A DNA stretch of 57,296 nt from a bacterium (GTDB lineage Bacteria; Patescibacteriota; Patescibacteriia; UBA9934): positions 1 to 57,296 of the forward strand of contig JAQCKO010000007.1 in the NCBI GenBank assembly GCA_027592325.1, written 5' to 3'. Each line of letters starts with the position of its first letter. Position 1 is the first letter of the stretch. The position numbers and the translations under genes are program-made. Under the pieces are notes generated by a model that worked only from the letters and a program-made list of their open reading frames with translations, did no database searches and was not told the DNA's origin. Below are positions 27,841 to 38,304 of the stretch, piece after piece.

Positions 27841-29256
27841 TTACGGCTTCAAAAGATCAATCAATTTTTTTGGATGGGGTCCGCCAAATAGCGGGAGCGC
27901 AGAAAAAAAGATGATCATACCTATGAGTACAGCAATAAGGACGTGCATTTGGGGGAGGAAAAGTAAAGCGGCCGCCATGACGAGCGTTGCACCAATGGAT
28001 TGTGCTGTCCGAGTGAGCTTCGGGCGAAAATCGCTATACGCGAGGACAAAGCTTCCGGTGATGATCGTGATGAGAAGCTCGGCAAAGACGGTCATCCACG
28101 CAGCACCGTAAATTCCGTGTACAGGGATGAGGAGCATGTAACCGATGATGGTAATAGCAGCGACAAGGGCGTAGGCGACGGTCATGATGCGCTGTTTTTG
28201 AAGGCCTACAACAGCGTGCCCAAAGAGCGCGCCGAAAAAGACAATACTCGATGCAGGGACAAGATATTTCAGCACCTCGCCTGATTCAGAAAATGCGTTG
28301 CCGGCGACAAATTCCATGAGCGGAACCCCAAGAACAATTCCACCGACAGCAATTGGAATAGCAGCAATCGCAAATAAATCGAATGTTTGCTGTAGGCGCG
28401 CTCGGAATACCTTGTGATTCTGCGCCGACCAAGCAGCAACGAGTATGGGAAGAATAAGCCCCATATAAAGTGTTGGAATGATCGTAAGAACATCGACGAT
28501 TTTATACGCAGCACCATAAATACCAATCTCTTCGGGACTCCGGTAAATTGATAAAAAGACAATGTCGCCTTTGAGGTAGATTAGATTAAAGAAAATTGAT
28601 ATCCCAATCGGCCATGTACGACCGAGGATCGTTTTCCATATCTTGAGATGAATTCTTGGTTTGAGGAGGGTGAAGCTTCGAGCGGAAAGAACGGTAATCA
28701 ATAACTGAATAGCGTTTCCAGTAACAAGGATCCAGATAAACGTCAGAATATCGGCGCCCAAAACAGCGAATACTGCGGTGAGGCCAAAAATGGTTGCGCG
28801 ACTCAAAAATTCCGCGAGAACGATATAGCCCATCTTTAAACGCTTTTGAAAGAGGCCGGTAAATAATTGCGATGTTGAACCAAACAGATACGCCATTGAC
28901 CCAACGGCAATTCCAAGATGCTCTATGGCCGAATAGGGAAACAAGATGGCAATAACCGGTGCTGCGCCTAAAAAGAGCATACCGCTCACGAGGCGAAGGC
29001 TGATCAAATTACCCAGGATTGTATGCTCATCAGCGCCATCTTCAGAAATCATTTGTGTTGTCGTGAGCGTGAGCCCAAAATCTACGAGCGTTGCGAAGAT
29101 AGAAAGGAAGGTAATAACAAGGGTAAACGATCCATATCCCTCTGTACCAAGCGCGCGCGCCAAAACAGCGACGGTCAACAGACCGAAAAGGGTGATGAAG
29201 CCTTTGCCGAGTACTTGTAAGGCGGCATTCTTCGCAATTTTACGCTCAATATCCAT
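27841..29256 (-). CDS. polysaccharide flippase (Wzx/MATE superfamily)
   Basis: 'LGKGFITLFGLLTVAVLARALGTEGYGSFTLVITFLSIFATLVDFGLTL'. Confidence 0.9.
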   Translation of the reverse strand: MDIERKIAKNAALQVLGKGFITLFGLLTVAVLARALGTEGYGSFTLVITFLSIFATLVDFGLTLTTTQMISEDGADEHTILGNLISLRLVSGMLFLGAAPVIAILFPYSAIEHLGIAVGSMAYLFGSTSQLFTGLFQKRLKMGYIVLAEFLSRATIFGLTAVFAVLGADILTFIWILVTGNAIQLLITVLSARSFTLLKPRIHLKIWKTILGRTWPIGISIFFNLIYLKGDIVFLSIYRSPEEIGIYGAAYKIVDVLTIIPTLYMGLILPILVAAWSAQNHKVFRARLQQTFDLFAIAAIPIAVGGIVLGVPLMEFVAGNAFSESGEVLKYLVPASSIVFFGALFGHAVVGLQKQRIMTVAYALVAAITIIGYMLLIPVHGIYGAAWMTVFAELLITIITGSFVLAYSDFRPKLTRTAQSIGATLVMAAALLFLPQMHVLIAVLIGMIIFFSALPLFGGPHPKKLIDLLKP

Positions 29257-29302
29257 GCGCCTTAGTCTATCGGACTTCTACATTATGGTAAAATCGAACT
29301 AT

Positions 29303-31150
29303 ATGAGGCTTCCCCAGTATTCTGTTTTTGTGCAGATGTTTATACTTACTTTTCTTACTGTCTTGGGCGTGTTTTTTATTGGGCTAGGCAGTGCCGAGGC
29401 GCGCGTGCATGATGCGAGGCTGGTATCTGGAGATACGACGATCACTATGACGCCGGGTGAGCGACGGGAAGTTATGCTTACCTTCGAAAATACGGGCGAC
29501 TATATTTGGCAAAATGATGGATTCGGCCACATTTCTTTGTATACTCACGGACCAAAATATCGAAACAGCAGCTTCGATCCTGGGAAGTGGCTTTCTCCCT
29601 CCCAGGTCGCGCGTATTCGTGAGGCTGCGGTAACACCAGGAGAGGTTGCGACCCTTCGTTTTGAGCTACATGCGCCGGAAAACGAGGGAGAATACCGTGA
29701 AGTATTCATGCTTGCTTCAGAGGATATTGCTTGGCTTGAGGGTGGATATGTGGAGCTTGAGATAACGGTTCAATCCGGAGCGGAGATGAATGTCAATGAA
29801 GAAGCATTAGAGAGGGCTCCCATTCAGGAAGTATCAGCTGTTTCGTCCTTGTCTGCCGAGATGACAATAGCCCCATCCACGATTCGCGCTCGCGCGATAA
29901 AGCCGATACTGCAAACGGTCCAGTTTAAAAATACAGGCACTGAACCTTGGTTTACCTACGAAATTCATGCGCCGGAATTTATTCAGCAAGCGGCAGAAGG
30001 GTCAGACTTTACGCATCCGGCTTGGCAAGGCGCGCAAGTTGCTGTGGTTGAAGGAGCACCTGTTGGCCCAGGTGAACTTGCGACCATCACCTTTCCTGTG
30101 ATGGCACCTGAGGTGAATGGAGATCATGAAGCACACTTTACGCTATATGCGAATGGGCAGATGATTGATGAGAGTGCATTTGTGTTTCCGATCACCGTGA
30201 CGGATGGAAAAAGTTCGCCAACTTCTAGGTTGCCACGCTTTAATGAGGAAACCGAGGTCACCTATTTGACTGAAGAACCTATGATACGCGTAGGAATTCT
30301 GATTGTTGATGAAGAAACTGACGACGAGGTGGTGATTACATCTGATACAAGTGATTTTACGCTCACGAATCTCGCTGGCGAGTCACTTCTCAGTTTAAGC
30401 CGCGGAGAAAAAGTGACTGCGTGGTATGCGGGCGGTGTGTACTACTACTCTTTTGAAGGAGAGGTGAAATCGACGCCGGACGGACTGCGTTTTGTTCCAG
30501 AACAAGATCACGCCGTCATGACCATTACAAACTTTGACTGGCGCGAAACGCGTGGGGCGGCACAGGCATTTAATCAATATCGCGGGATATTAGAGCTTCG
30601 GTACAATACGTATAAGGACCGCATTTGGCTCATTAATGAGCTTGGCATGGAATGGTATTTGCGTGGACTAGCAGAGGCATCAAATACATCGCCAGGTGAA
30701 TTTCAAAAAGCGCTGGCAACCGCGGCACGAAGTTTTGCCTACTATCACCTAACGCATGGTTCACCGCGGAATCGAGAGTTCTTAAACCTTGTTTCAACCT
30801 CGCACGATCAGGTATACAAAGGATATGATCAGGAAAAATGGGGGGCAAATTGGGTAAAGGCGGTAGAGGTGTCGCGAGGGCAAATAGTGACGTATGAAGA
30901 ACAAGTTGCGCTGACACCGTATTTTTCACAATCAGATGGATCAACCCGTGACTGGTTCGATGTTTGGTGGGGAGATCGTGCCTACGCGCGCGCCGTTCCT
31001 GTGCCATGCGACGCTGGTAAAGCGCTTCTTGGTCATGGCGTCGGAATGTCTGCGCGAGGCGCGATGTGCATGGCGGAAGAGGGAATGAAATGGGATGAAC
31101 TCTTAACGTATTTTTACACGGGCATCGACATCATCCGTTTTTGGAAGTAG
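29303..31150 (+). CDS. SpoIID/LytB-domain exported protein with N-terminal Ig-like modules
   Basis: Start MRLPQYSVFVQMFILTFL after TGGTAAAAT promoter-like motif; 'RGILELRYNTYKDRIWLINELGMEWYLRGLAEA', 'GHGVGMSARGAMCMAEEGMKWDELLTYFYTG'. Confidence 0.85.
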   Translation: MRLPQYSVFVQMFILTFLTVLGVFFIGLGSAEARVHDARLVSGDTTITMTPGERREVMLTFENTGDYIWQNDGFGHISLYTHGPKYRNSSFDPGKWLSPSQVARIREAAVTPGEVATLRFELHAPENEGEYREVFMLASEDIAWLEGGYVELEITVQSGAEMNVNEEALERAPIQEVSAVSSLSAEMTIAPSTIRARAIKPILQTVQFKNTGTEPWFTYEIHAPEFIQQAAEGSDFTHPAWQGAQVAVVEGAPVGPGELATITFPVMAPEVNGDHEAHFTLYANGQMIDESAFVFPITVTDGKSSPTSRLPRFNEETEVTYLTEEPMIRVGILIVDEETDDEVVITSDTSDFTLTNLAGESLLSLSRGEKVTAWYAGGVYYYSFEGEVKSTPDGLRFVPEQDHAVMTITNFDWRETRGAAQAFNQYRGILELRYNTYKDRIWLINELGMEWYLRGLAEASNTSPGEFQKALATAARSFAYYHLTHGSPRNREFLNLVSTSHDQVYKGYDQEKWGANWVKAVEVSRGQIVTYEEQVALTPYFSQSDGSTRDWFDVWWGDRAYARAVPVPCDAGKALLGHGVGMSARGAMCMAEEGMKWDELLTYFYTGIDIIRFWK

Positions 31151-31239
31151 GAGCACTCAAATTTCTACAACTGCATCTACTGCAATTTGAACACCCCTTG
31201 CAGTGCAATGATTTTCGATTTTCATCATTAAACTAAGGT

Positions 31240-31570
31240 AGTTTGAGCAGTCCCATCGTTCATTATTCCTGCGAAATGATGGCCGCCAAGGTGGAGTCCG
31301 GTTCAGCTACGCCTGAGAATCTATCGGGTCGAAATTTAGAATACGCTGGACCCCTGGTCAGAGCCAGTGGTGACGAATTGATCCTTTACTGCGCTCAGGA
31401 ATTTACAAATTCCCGCTTGCACGTCTCCGCCAGGAACGAATGTGAGAGATCTATACGAGTCGAGCGATTGCCACGTCGTCGCAAGCGCCCCTCCTCACAA
31501 TGACAAACATGATGAATTCCTGCCTTCGCAGAAATGACGAACAAACCTCAAACCTGTAACCTGTTCTACG
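31240..31570. repeat. dispersed intergenic mosaic repeat block C
   Basis: cctggtcagagccagtggtgac; gaacgaatgtgagagatctatacgag; gaattcctgccttcgcagaaatgacgaa; aacctcaaacctgtaacctg. Confidence 0.75.
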
Positions 31571-32138
31571 CCCCCTCCCAGCCTCCTTTGAATGGTTCTA
31601 ATTCTCCATGACGCACTTTCGCTGCATGGGTGAGGCGGAGAATGTCCTCTTTCACATGTTCCGGATTATCGATTTGTTTAAAATTGAAACGCTCGCGTGT
31701 TGCGGCAGTTTGTATGTATACATTTCCGTAACTAAGGAGCGTTGCGAGCACACCTGTCGTTTCAGCAGTAATGTCTTGAATTTCAGGAAGATTCAATTCA
31801 GAAACAACACGGGTGAAAAGTCCTATTTGTTCAATATTGATAATCCGTTCGGTGGTGACAATCCATGTATCAAGATAGTAATCGGTGAATTGTGTCATGG
31901 TGACGATCATAATCATCATGACGTAACACGCCATGAGTACTGATACGAGCGGGCCAATAAGTACGGTGTTGAAGATAGAAAGATCAGCAACGGAAAGAAA
32001 TACGAGAATAATCACCGGTATGAGCATGAGGGCAGCGAAATAGAGTCCAATCATCACAATGGCAATCCAATGCCTCCGTAAAAAAACTTCCGCTGTTTCT
32101 CCTCGCTGATGATTAGGGAGCTTATTTAAATGGATCAT
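31566..32138 (-). CDS. PH (bPH2)-domain-like membrane protein
   Basis: Two TM then 'YYLDTWIVTTERIINIEQIGLFTRVVSELNLPEIQDITAETTGVLATLLSYGNVYIQTA'. Confidence 0.8.
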   Translation of the reverse strand: MIHLNKLPNHQRGETAEVFLRRHWIAIVMIGLYFAALMLIPVIILVFLSVADLSIFNTVLIGPLVSVLMACYVMMIMIVTMTQFTDYYLDTWIVTTERIINIEQIGLFTRVVSELNLPEIQDITAETTGVLATLLSYGNVYIQTAATRERFNFKQIDNPEHVKEDILRLTHAAKVRHGELEPFKGGWEGA

Positions 32139-32401
32139 AGATCTTTCAGATTATGAATGTCACCCGTGAACTCAAAACTCCCGAGGTCAATTGTGCGAGA
32201 CCAGTCATAGCGAAACAGCAGTGCCCCAGAAATGAGCACTGTAACAAAAAATCCTACCAAATATGCTCCAATGATAGCGGTTGTTTTTGTGCTTTGCAGA
32301 CCGTATCGCGAAATATGAAATATGTTGACGATAAAAAATACAAAACTAACAAAAAACATGATACCGAATGGAATGAGAAGGATGGAAAGTGGGACCTGCA
32401 T
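32135..32401 (-). CDS. small membrane protein
   Basis: ATG overlaps downstream gene start by 4 nt; two hydrophobic segments. Confidence 0.65.
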   Translation of the reverse strand: MQVPLSILLIPFGIMFFVSFVFFIVNIFHISRYGLQSTKTTAIIGAYLVGFFVTVLISGALLFRYDWSRTIDLGSFEFTGDIHNLKDL

Positions 32402-32413
32402 GCAGGTAGTTTA

Positions 32414-33424
32414 TCACGGAGCAAGATGCTTCTCCGCGGCTTCTGTGATCATACGTCCGCGCGGTGTGCGTTTTAAAAAGCCAATTTGAAGCAAAAACGG
32501 TTCATAAATATCTACAAGCGTTGAAGTTTCTTCACGCGTTGCCGCGGCAAGCGTTGAAAGACCGACCGGTCCACCCAAGAATGTGGTTTGAATAGTGGTG
32601 AGAATATGCCGATCGGTAGCATCGAGGCCAAGCGGATCAACGGCGAGATGATCGAGCGCCTCATTTGCAATTAGCGGATTCAGTGTACCGTCATGGCGGA
32701 CCTCGGCATAATCACGGACGCGTTTTAAAAGACGGTTTGCAATACGCGGAGTGCGCCGCGCACGCTTTGCAATAGTTTCACAGGTCGGTTGGTCGGCTGG
32801 AAGGGAGAGAATGTGACTGCTACGCGCAATGATATCAGTCATTTCTTCGTCGCTATAAAATTGTAGGCGGTGTACAAAGCCAAAACGGTCACGCAACGGG
32901 GCAGAGAGAAGTGACAGACGTGTGGTTGCGCCAATCACGGTGAAGCGCTCCAGATTAAGTCGCATGGTTCGCGCCGATGGACCTTTTCCGACCACTAAAT
33001 CGAGCGCGTAATCTTCCATGGCAGGGTAGAGTACTTCTTCAATCGATTTGCTGAGGCGGTGAATTTCATCAATGAAAAGAATATCTCCACGTTGTAAATT
33101 CGAGAGTATTGCAGCGAGGTCGCCAACGCGCTCAAGCGCAGGGCCGCTGGTGATCTTAATTTGCGAAGCAAGTTCGTTCGCAATAATGCTGGCAAGTGTC
33201 GTTTTGCCAAGGCCAGGATTGCCGTGTAAAAGAACATGTTCAATAGGCTCTTCACGCTTTTTCGCCGCCTCGAGAAAAATGTGCAAATTTCGTTTTAAAT
33301 CCGTTTGGCCGATGAAATCGTCTAATCGTTGCGGCCGAAGACTGACATCAAGATGCTCATCTTCACTTTTTTGCTCGCCATCTATAACCCGCTCTTCATT
33401 TGCTTGTACATCTGACTCGATCAT
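32414..33424 (-). CDS. ruvB: Holliday junction branch migration helicase RuvB
   Basis: [19 protein letters not shown]...[21 protein letters not shown]...[41 protein letters not shown]; start reset. Confidence 0.96.
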   Translation of the reverse strand: MIESDVQANEERVIDGEQKSEDEHLDVSLRPQRLDDFIGQTDLKRNLHIFLEAAKKREEPIEHVLLHGNPGLGKTTLASIIANELASQIKITSGPALERVGDLAAILSNLQRGDILFIDEIHRLSKSIEEVLYPAMEDYALDLVVGKGPSARTMRLNLERFTVIGATTRLSLLSAPLRDRFGFVHRLQFYSDEEMTDIIARSSHILSLPADQPTCETIAKRARRTPRIANRLLKRVRDYAEVRHDGTLNPLIANEALDHLAVDPLGLDATDRHILTTIQTTFLGGPVGLSTLAAATREETSTLVDIYEPFLLQIGFLKRTPRGRMITEAAEKHLAP

Positions 33425-33528
33425 ATACGCGCATTGTACAGGAGTGATGAGCGGTTCGTGAATAGCGGCTCGTAATGCGAGACCTTGAAAAAACGGTGAA
33501 AAATAGATACAGTCAGCATAGATTTTCT

Positions 33529-33614
33529 GCCGCGGTGATGGAATGGTAGACATAGGGGACTTAAAATCCCCGGGCCGAAAGGCCGTGCGGGTTCAATTCC
33601 CGCCCGCGGTACCA
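33529..33614 (+). tRNA. tRNA-Leu (anticodon UAA), encoded CCA
   Basis: gccgcggtgatggaatggtagacataggggacttaaaatccccgggccgaaaggccgtgcgggttcaattcccgcccgcggtacca; long variable arm. Confidence 0.95.
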
Positions 33615-33619
33615 ACTAT

Positions 33620-34231
33620 ATGAAAAATATCCTTTTGTTTGATTTTGACGGCGTGATTGCGAATTCTTTTTCGCTTGCGCTCTATGCATTTCAGCAGCTC
33701 GTACCAGGTGCAACAGCGGAAATGTACAGGGAATTGTATAGTGGTAATATCAATCAAATGGTGAAAGAGCGAAACCTTGGTATAACGTCGAAGCAATTTA
33801 CGGACGTTTACAATCCTCTCGTTCTTAAAGAATTACAGCCGTTTGATGGAATGGTTGAACTTGTTGATGAGCTGCGAAACGATTTTTCGATGGTGATCAT
33901 CACCTCATCAGACTCGCATACGGTGAAAGATTTTTTGAAGAAAAACGCGATATCGCATGCCTTTTTAGACGTCATGGGTACGGATGTTGATCCGAGCAAG
34001 GAGCGAAAGATTGATTTAGCAAGTAAGTGGTTCGAATTTCATCCGAAAGAGAGCTTGTTTATTACCGATACGCTCGGTGATATGCATGAAGCAGAAAAAA
34101 AATCGGTACCTTCTATTGGCGTCACGTGGGGATTTCAAGCGCGCGAGACGCTTATACATGGATCAGCAAAGGCGCTTGTTGATACTCCGGAAGAACTACA
34201 CGTTGAAATTAACAAGCATTTTGTCAAATAA
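33620..34231 (+). CDS. HAD-family hydrolase (phosphoglycolate phosphatase-like)
   Basis: NILLFDFDGVIANSFSLAL...VIITSSDSHTVKDFLKKN...FITDTLGDMHEAEKKSV. Confidence 0.92.
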   Translation: MKNILLFDFDGVIANSFSLALYAFQQLVPGATAEMYRELYSGNINQMVKERNLGITSKQFTDVYNPLVLKELQPFDGMVELVDELRNDFSMVIITSSDSHTVKDFLKKNAISHAFLDVMGTDVDPSKERKIDLASKWFEFHPKESLFITDTLGDMHEAEKKSVPSIGVTWGFQARETLIHGSAKALVDTPEELHVEINKHFVK

Positions 34232-34275
34232 AATACCCCGGAAGGGGGTTTTTTCTTGAGTCGTTTGAGGTCTGG

Positions 34276-34347
34276 AGCGGCAGAGCGGGATCGAACCGCC
34301 GACCTCTTCCTTGGCAAGGAAGCGCTCTACCACTGAGCCACTGCCGC
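34276..34347 (-). tRNA. tRNA-Gly (anticodon GCC)
   Basis: Reverse complement gcggcagtggctcagtggtagagcgcttccttgccaaggaagaggtcggcggttcgatcccgctctgccgct. Confidence 0.95.
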
Positions 34348-34381
34348 ATGTTGAAGAGGGTACAAAAATTGTATGCAGTCG

Positions 34382-34990
34382 TCAATCAAGGAAGGTAAAT
34401 CCATCGAGAACTGCTTTTAAAATCGTTTTTCCATCCATGGTTCTTGGGTCGTAGCTAAGCCTAAATATGTATTCAAGTCCGTCTTTATTTACAGTTGCCT
34501 CTGCAAAACGACCTCGCTTCGTGCTTGGCTCGGTGAAGATCACATAACGCCCAGGAAGGCCGTCTATTGCGTAGATACCTTCTTCTTGAATATCGTAAAG
34601 GTCGCTCGGTGCAGAACCTAATACGCTCAGCGCGCGAATAGAAAGACTTGCTCCACTTTCGATCACCATCCACGAAAACGGTCCATCGGTATTATCGAGC
34701 GACCACACAAAATCAGGTGATTCAAAGCTACGAAATGTTTCCTGTACACCTCTTTTTCCTTCATTGTCGATAGGGATCCATTCATCGGGGAGTTCAACGC
34801 GGTAATATTCTCTACTGTCGGTATAGATGCGGGTACGGTCAAAAAGCTCCAGAGCTACTTTCTCTTGGCTATTGCGTGTAATCGTCTCAGAATCTTCACG
34901 GTGCATGTTGAGCTGCCAAAAGATCAGCACGACCGCTATAATTGCCGCGAGGAGAAAAAAGAGAATTGAAATTGTTCCTGTACTTCGCAT
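34382..34990 (-). CDS. membrane-anchored hypothetical protein
   Basis: Start MRSTGTISILFFLLAAIIAVVLIFW; single N-terminal TM. Confidence 0.65.
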   Translation of the reverse strand: MRSTGTISILFFLLAAIIAVVLIFWQLNMHREDSETITRNSQEKVALELFDRTRIYTDSREYYRVELPDEWIPIDNEGKRGVQETFRSFESPDFVWSLDNTDGPFSWMVIESGASLSIRALSVLGSAPSDLYDIQEEGIYAIDGLPGRYVIFTEPSTKRGRFAEATVNKDGLEYIFRLSYDPRTMDGKTILKAVLDGFTFLD

Positions 34991-35023
34991 ATAATCAATT
35001 GTAACAAAATCTAACCCCACATT

Positions 35024-35440
35024 ATGACCCTTGATGTTAATTACCTTGCTATCGTTCTTGCGGCGATTGCGCAAATTGTGATCGGGATGCCCTGGTATGG
35101 AGAAATGCTATTCGGAAAAATTTGGATGGCAGAAACGGGCATGACGAAAGAAAAAGCAAATAGCAACATGAAGAAAAATGGTGCACTTATTATGATGGGG
35201 GCTTTTATTGGATCATTTGTCATGGCTTTTGTCCTTACACAGGTTATGCGTGAATTTGGATCGGACTCTTGGACGGGAGCTGTTTCAGCGGCGTTCTGGA
35301 TTTGGCTTGGATTTTATGCGACCACGCAGCTTGGCCCGGTGCTTTGGGAAGGGAAGAGCATGCAGTTGTGGCTAGTAAATACAACGTATTCGCTTGTATC
35401 ACTTGTGGTGTCAGCGCTCATTATTTTCGCTTTCGTGTAA
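35024..35440 (+). CDS. DUF1761-like membrane protein
   Basis: MTLDVNYLAIVLAAIAQIVIGMPWYGEMLFGKIWMAETGMTKEKA, four TM; downstream terminator cccggccgatcgtacggccgggtcttttt. Confidence 0.85.
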   Translation: MTLDVNYLAIVLAAIAQIVIGMPWYGEMLFGKIWMAETGMTKEKANSNMKKNGALIMMGAFIGSFVMAFVLTQVMREFGSDSWTGAVSAAFWIWLGFYATTQLGPVLWEGKSMQLWLVNTTYSLVSLVVSALIIFAFV

Positions 35441-35450
35441 ACAAGCAGGA

Positions 35451-35483
35451 GGCCCGGCCGATCGTACGGCCGGGTCTTTTTGT
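35451..35483 (+). terminator. rho-independent terminator
   Basis: ggcccggccgatcgtacggccgggtctttttg. Confidence 0.8.
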
Positions 35484-35699
35484 TTAGACTGCTGCGGGTA
35501 CTCCTTGCATCTTTTCACGCATCCAGCGAATACCAGACTTATTTCCAGCCATGTACTGATCACGCGCAACCCCGAGGAGCAGCGATTTTACGGCTTCCGC
35601 AACTTCATCTGGGAGAGCATGTAGTTCAACCAAATTCCCAAATTTTTCCATGAGTTCGATGTACCACTTTGCTCGTGGATTTTTTGTGTTTACAGACAT
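35484..35699 (-). CDS. small hypothetical protein
   Basis: Start MSVNTKNPRAKWYIELMEKFGNLVELHALPDEVAEAVKSLLLG. Confidence 0.55.
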   Translation of the reverse strand: MSVNTKNPRAKWYIELMEKFGNLVELHALPDEVAEAVKSLLLGVARDQYMAGNKSGIRWMREKMQGVPAAV

Positions 35700-35703
35700 A
35701 TGA

Positions 35704-37974
35704 TTACTTGTTAATACCTTTTTTAGACATTGCATGAGCAATGAAGAGGATGACGAGCGCAAGCACGGAAAGACTGAAAATGATTGCGCCTATACGTCCT
35801 GTTTTTGGCGTTTTAGGAAGGACAATGGTTTGATCACTTGTATCTTCGTCTTGCACGGCTGCTTCGACTGCTATTTGAACGATGTGTTCGACATCTTTTG
35901 GACTTCTTGGGTGAAGTGAGTGTTCTCCATGTATTTCTCGAATAATTCCTGTAATCCGCATCGATGTACCTGCAAGATCATTCCAGTTTATGCCCGTATT
36001 GTCGTGTGCGAGAACACGGATCGTTCCATATGCGTCACTTAGCACAAGCTCCTTTCCATTCAGTCCCTCCATTTTTGCTTCGATGGTGACGAGTTCGCCA
36101 GGGCGAAGGCTTTGAATTTGTGCCGTATTCACATTTGTTCCTGAGACGTTCCCAGATTCAAGAACGACGATATCGTTCGAAGATGAGATTTTGATGCGCT
36201 TCTCTCCACGGCTTTCCGTTTCCTCGCCGCTCACGCGGACCAAGTCACCAAGCGCAAGCGCGGGCCAATCAGCATAGTAGGAATAGATTGCCGTTCCTTC
36301 TATAAACATGAGCTGCGATCCGAAGAGCCCGGGCAGGGCAGTCACACGGCCTGTTTTAACATCAAGGATGGCCGTCGTTTTCGTTTCTGAGGGGCTTTTC
36401 GTCGATTGCGCCGTCTTCTGTTCTTTTGCAATGTCAACAATCGTTACCGTTTTCTTTACATCGCTCTCGCTCCCACGAGTTTCAGTAGGTACTTCGGCCG
36501 CAGAAGCAAGATGCGCCTTAGGCTCATCAGGGACGATGCGCCAATCGTGCGATACTGCTTGCGCTGTTTCGATTTGGAGCTCTTTTGGTTCGTGTTCATA
36601 GGTGGGGATAATAATGTCATTGAATGTATTTTTGTTCTTTGGAGTTGGTTCACGTGTTTCGCGCCATGTATCTCCATCACGGCCGAGCGATTGTCCTTTT
36701 TCCGGGGCAGGGACGGTGCTGCCAAATTGCATGTCATCAATTTTCAGGCTTTCATCGGTATAAAGCGCCAGGCTATCACCGCTATTATTGAGGTAGCTTG
36801 CACTGAGCTCGATGACCGCATATTCGCCTGGTTCAAGATGTATATCTTCGATCAGGATGGCACGTCCACTTTCATCCTCGAAGTACCAGCTTGTAAGGCG
36901 AATGTCATGTTGAGATGCATTGAAGAGTTCTGCCCATTCATCGCCAGAGGATGGGTTTGGCATAATCTCGGTAATGACGATATCGCCATAGCGCGTCGGC
37001 TCGTCGATGATTTCTTTAACGATAACAGGATCATCGATTTCTACTGGGGCATCGAAAAGTATTTCATCAACGGGGTCATCGTGTGGATCAAGTTCAGATT
37101 CTTCTGCTTCCTCGATTTGATCGATGTCATCGGGAAGATCATCCACGACTTCCTCGACAACAACTTCAACGAATTCTTCATCAAGGGTCTCCTCCTCAGG
37201 ATCAGACTCGATGAGTTCATCTTCTTCATCCAGTGAATCGACAACCGTTTCTTCGATAGGGTCTTCTATCGGATTGTGTTCAGCTTCATCTATTTCAGCG
37301 ACATCTTCAATCTCCACGTTATCTTCTTCGGCAACTTCTATCGGATCGCTCTCTTCTTCAACGATTTCGATCGGACCAACTTCTTCTGGAGTATCATAGG
37401 GATCCTCCTCAAAAATTGGCGCAGGAAGCGTGAAGTATGTCGGTGTGCCAAACTGTCCTTCAGGAAGATGAAGCGTTTCCTCTGCCGTCATCCATTCCTT
37501 GGTTTCCGGATCACGAATCATAGACGCATACGGGTCAGTACTACCGAATTCTGGCGCGCCACTGTCAATGACTTCATCGATCACACGTCCATCTGGTGTG
37601 ATCAGCATGATTTCAAGATCACGATTCGGCAGCGAGAGACTGCTCGTCACTAGGTCGGGCTCCACCTCAAGCGTTGTTCGCTCATCATCAAGCGCATAAT
37701 TGCTGATGAGCAGCGTGTCGAGCCCGGCGACAATGGTTCCTTCTGCAATTTGCAGCGCATCTCCGCCTGTTGCGGCTCCTGCTATCACGTAACCACCGAG
37801 GTCGGCCGGAGCGTCCACTGGATTATAGATTTCGATCCATTCGTCTGCCGCCGACGCTTCGCTTCCTGCCCAATTGATTTCTGAGAAATAAGGGCTTGGT
37901 ACGTCTTCTGCACTTGCGGCGAGAGGGAGCAAAGTAAGCAATCCGAAGCATGTATATGCATAGAATAATTTCAT
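35704..37974 (-). CDS. exported lamin-tail-domain protein with acidic linker and C-terminal TM anchor
   Basis: Two LTD-like segments ('YFSEINWAGSEASAADEWIEIYNPVDAPADLGGYVI', 'IVITEIMPNPSSGDEWAELFNASQHDIRLTSWYFED'); long E/D-rich region; C-term LPKTPKTG-TM-KKGINK. Confidence 0.85.
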   Translation of the reverse strand: MKLFYAYTCFGLLTLLPLAASAEDVPSPYFSEINWAGSEASAADEWIEIYNPVDAPADLGGYVIAGAATGGDALQIAEGTIVAGLDTLLISNYALDDERTTLEVEPDLVTSSLSLPNRDLEIMLITPDGRVIDEVIDSGAPEFGSTDPYASMIRDPETKEWMTAEETLHLPEGQFGTPTYFTLPAPIFEEDPYDTPEEVGPIEIVEEESDPIEVAEEDNVEIEDVAEIDEAEHNPIEDPIEETVVDSLDEEDELIESDPEEETLDEEFVEVVVEEVVDDLPDDIDQIEEAEESELDPHDDPVDEILFDAPVEIDDPVIVKEIIDEPTRYGDIVITEIMPNPSSGDEWAELFNASQHDIRLTSWYFEDESGRAILIEDIHLEPGEYAVIELSASYLNNSGDSLALYTDESLKIDDMQFGSTVPAPEKGQSLGRDGDTWRETREPTPKNKNTFNDIIIPTYEHEPKELQIETAQAVSHDWRIVPDEPKAHLASAAEVPTETRGSESDVKKTVTIVDIAKEQKTAQSTKSPSETKTTAILDVKTGRVTALPGLFGSQLMFIEGTAIYSYYADWPALALGDLVRVSGEETESRGEKRIKISSSNDIVVLESGNVSGTNVNTAQIQSLRPGELVTIEAKMEGLNGKELVLSDAYGTIRVLAHDNTGINWNDLAGTSMRITGIIREIHGEHSLHPRSPKDVEHIVQIAVEAAVQDEDTSDQTIVLPKTPKTGRIGAIIFSLSVLALVILFIAHAMSKKGINK

Positions 37975-38153
37975 AGTGAGTTGTTTGAATGAACGGACGT
38001 CCGGTAGATAAAAACACTCCCCGCCAATGTAATATAGGCAAAGGGAGTGTGTTTTCTACATATCTATTGCAGCAGGTTCAGGAAGTTTGGTCAAGGTTTG
38101 GATGGGGATAAATAAAAACAAAATGACAACGCGTCTGCGATGCCATCTTCATG

Positions 38154-38238
38154 TGGTACCGGGGACAGGACTCGAACCTGCACACCTTGCGGCACTAGAT
38201 CCTAAGTCTAGCGTGTCTACCAATTCCACCACCCCGGC
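38154..38238 (-). tRNA. tRNA-Leu (anticodon UAG), encoded CCA
   Basis: Reverse complement gccggggtggtggaattggtagacacgctagacttaggatctagtgccgcaaggtgtgcaggttcgagtcctgtccccggtacca. Confidence 0.95.
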
Positions 38239-38304
38239 ATGTATTTGTGCACGGATATTGTCACAAAAAAGACGAGGAGTCAATAAAGCGAGCACCTCGC
38301 CGGG

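Noticed and set aside
28946-29302. N-terminal extension of the SpoIID-domain ORF
   Set aside because: Antisense to the flippase gene; the signal peptide and promoter place the start at 29303.
36406-37236. 276-aa plus-strand ORF
   Set aside because: Antisense to the acidic region of the LTD protein; composition reflects the complement of GAT/GAA codons.
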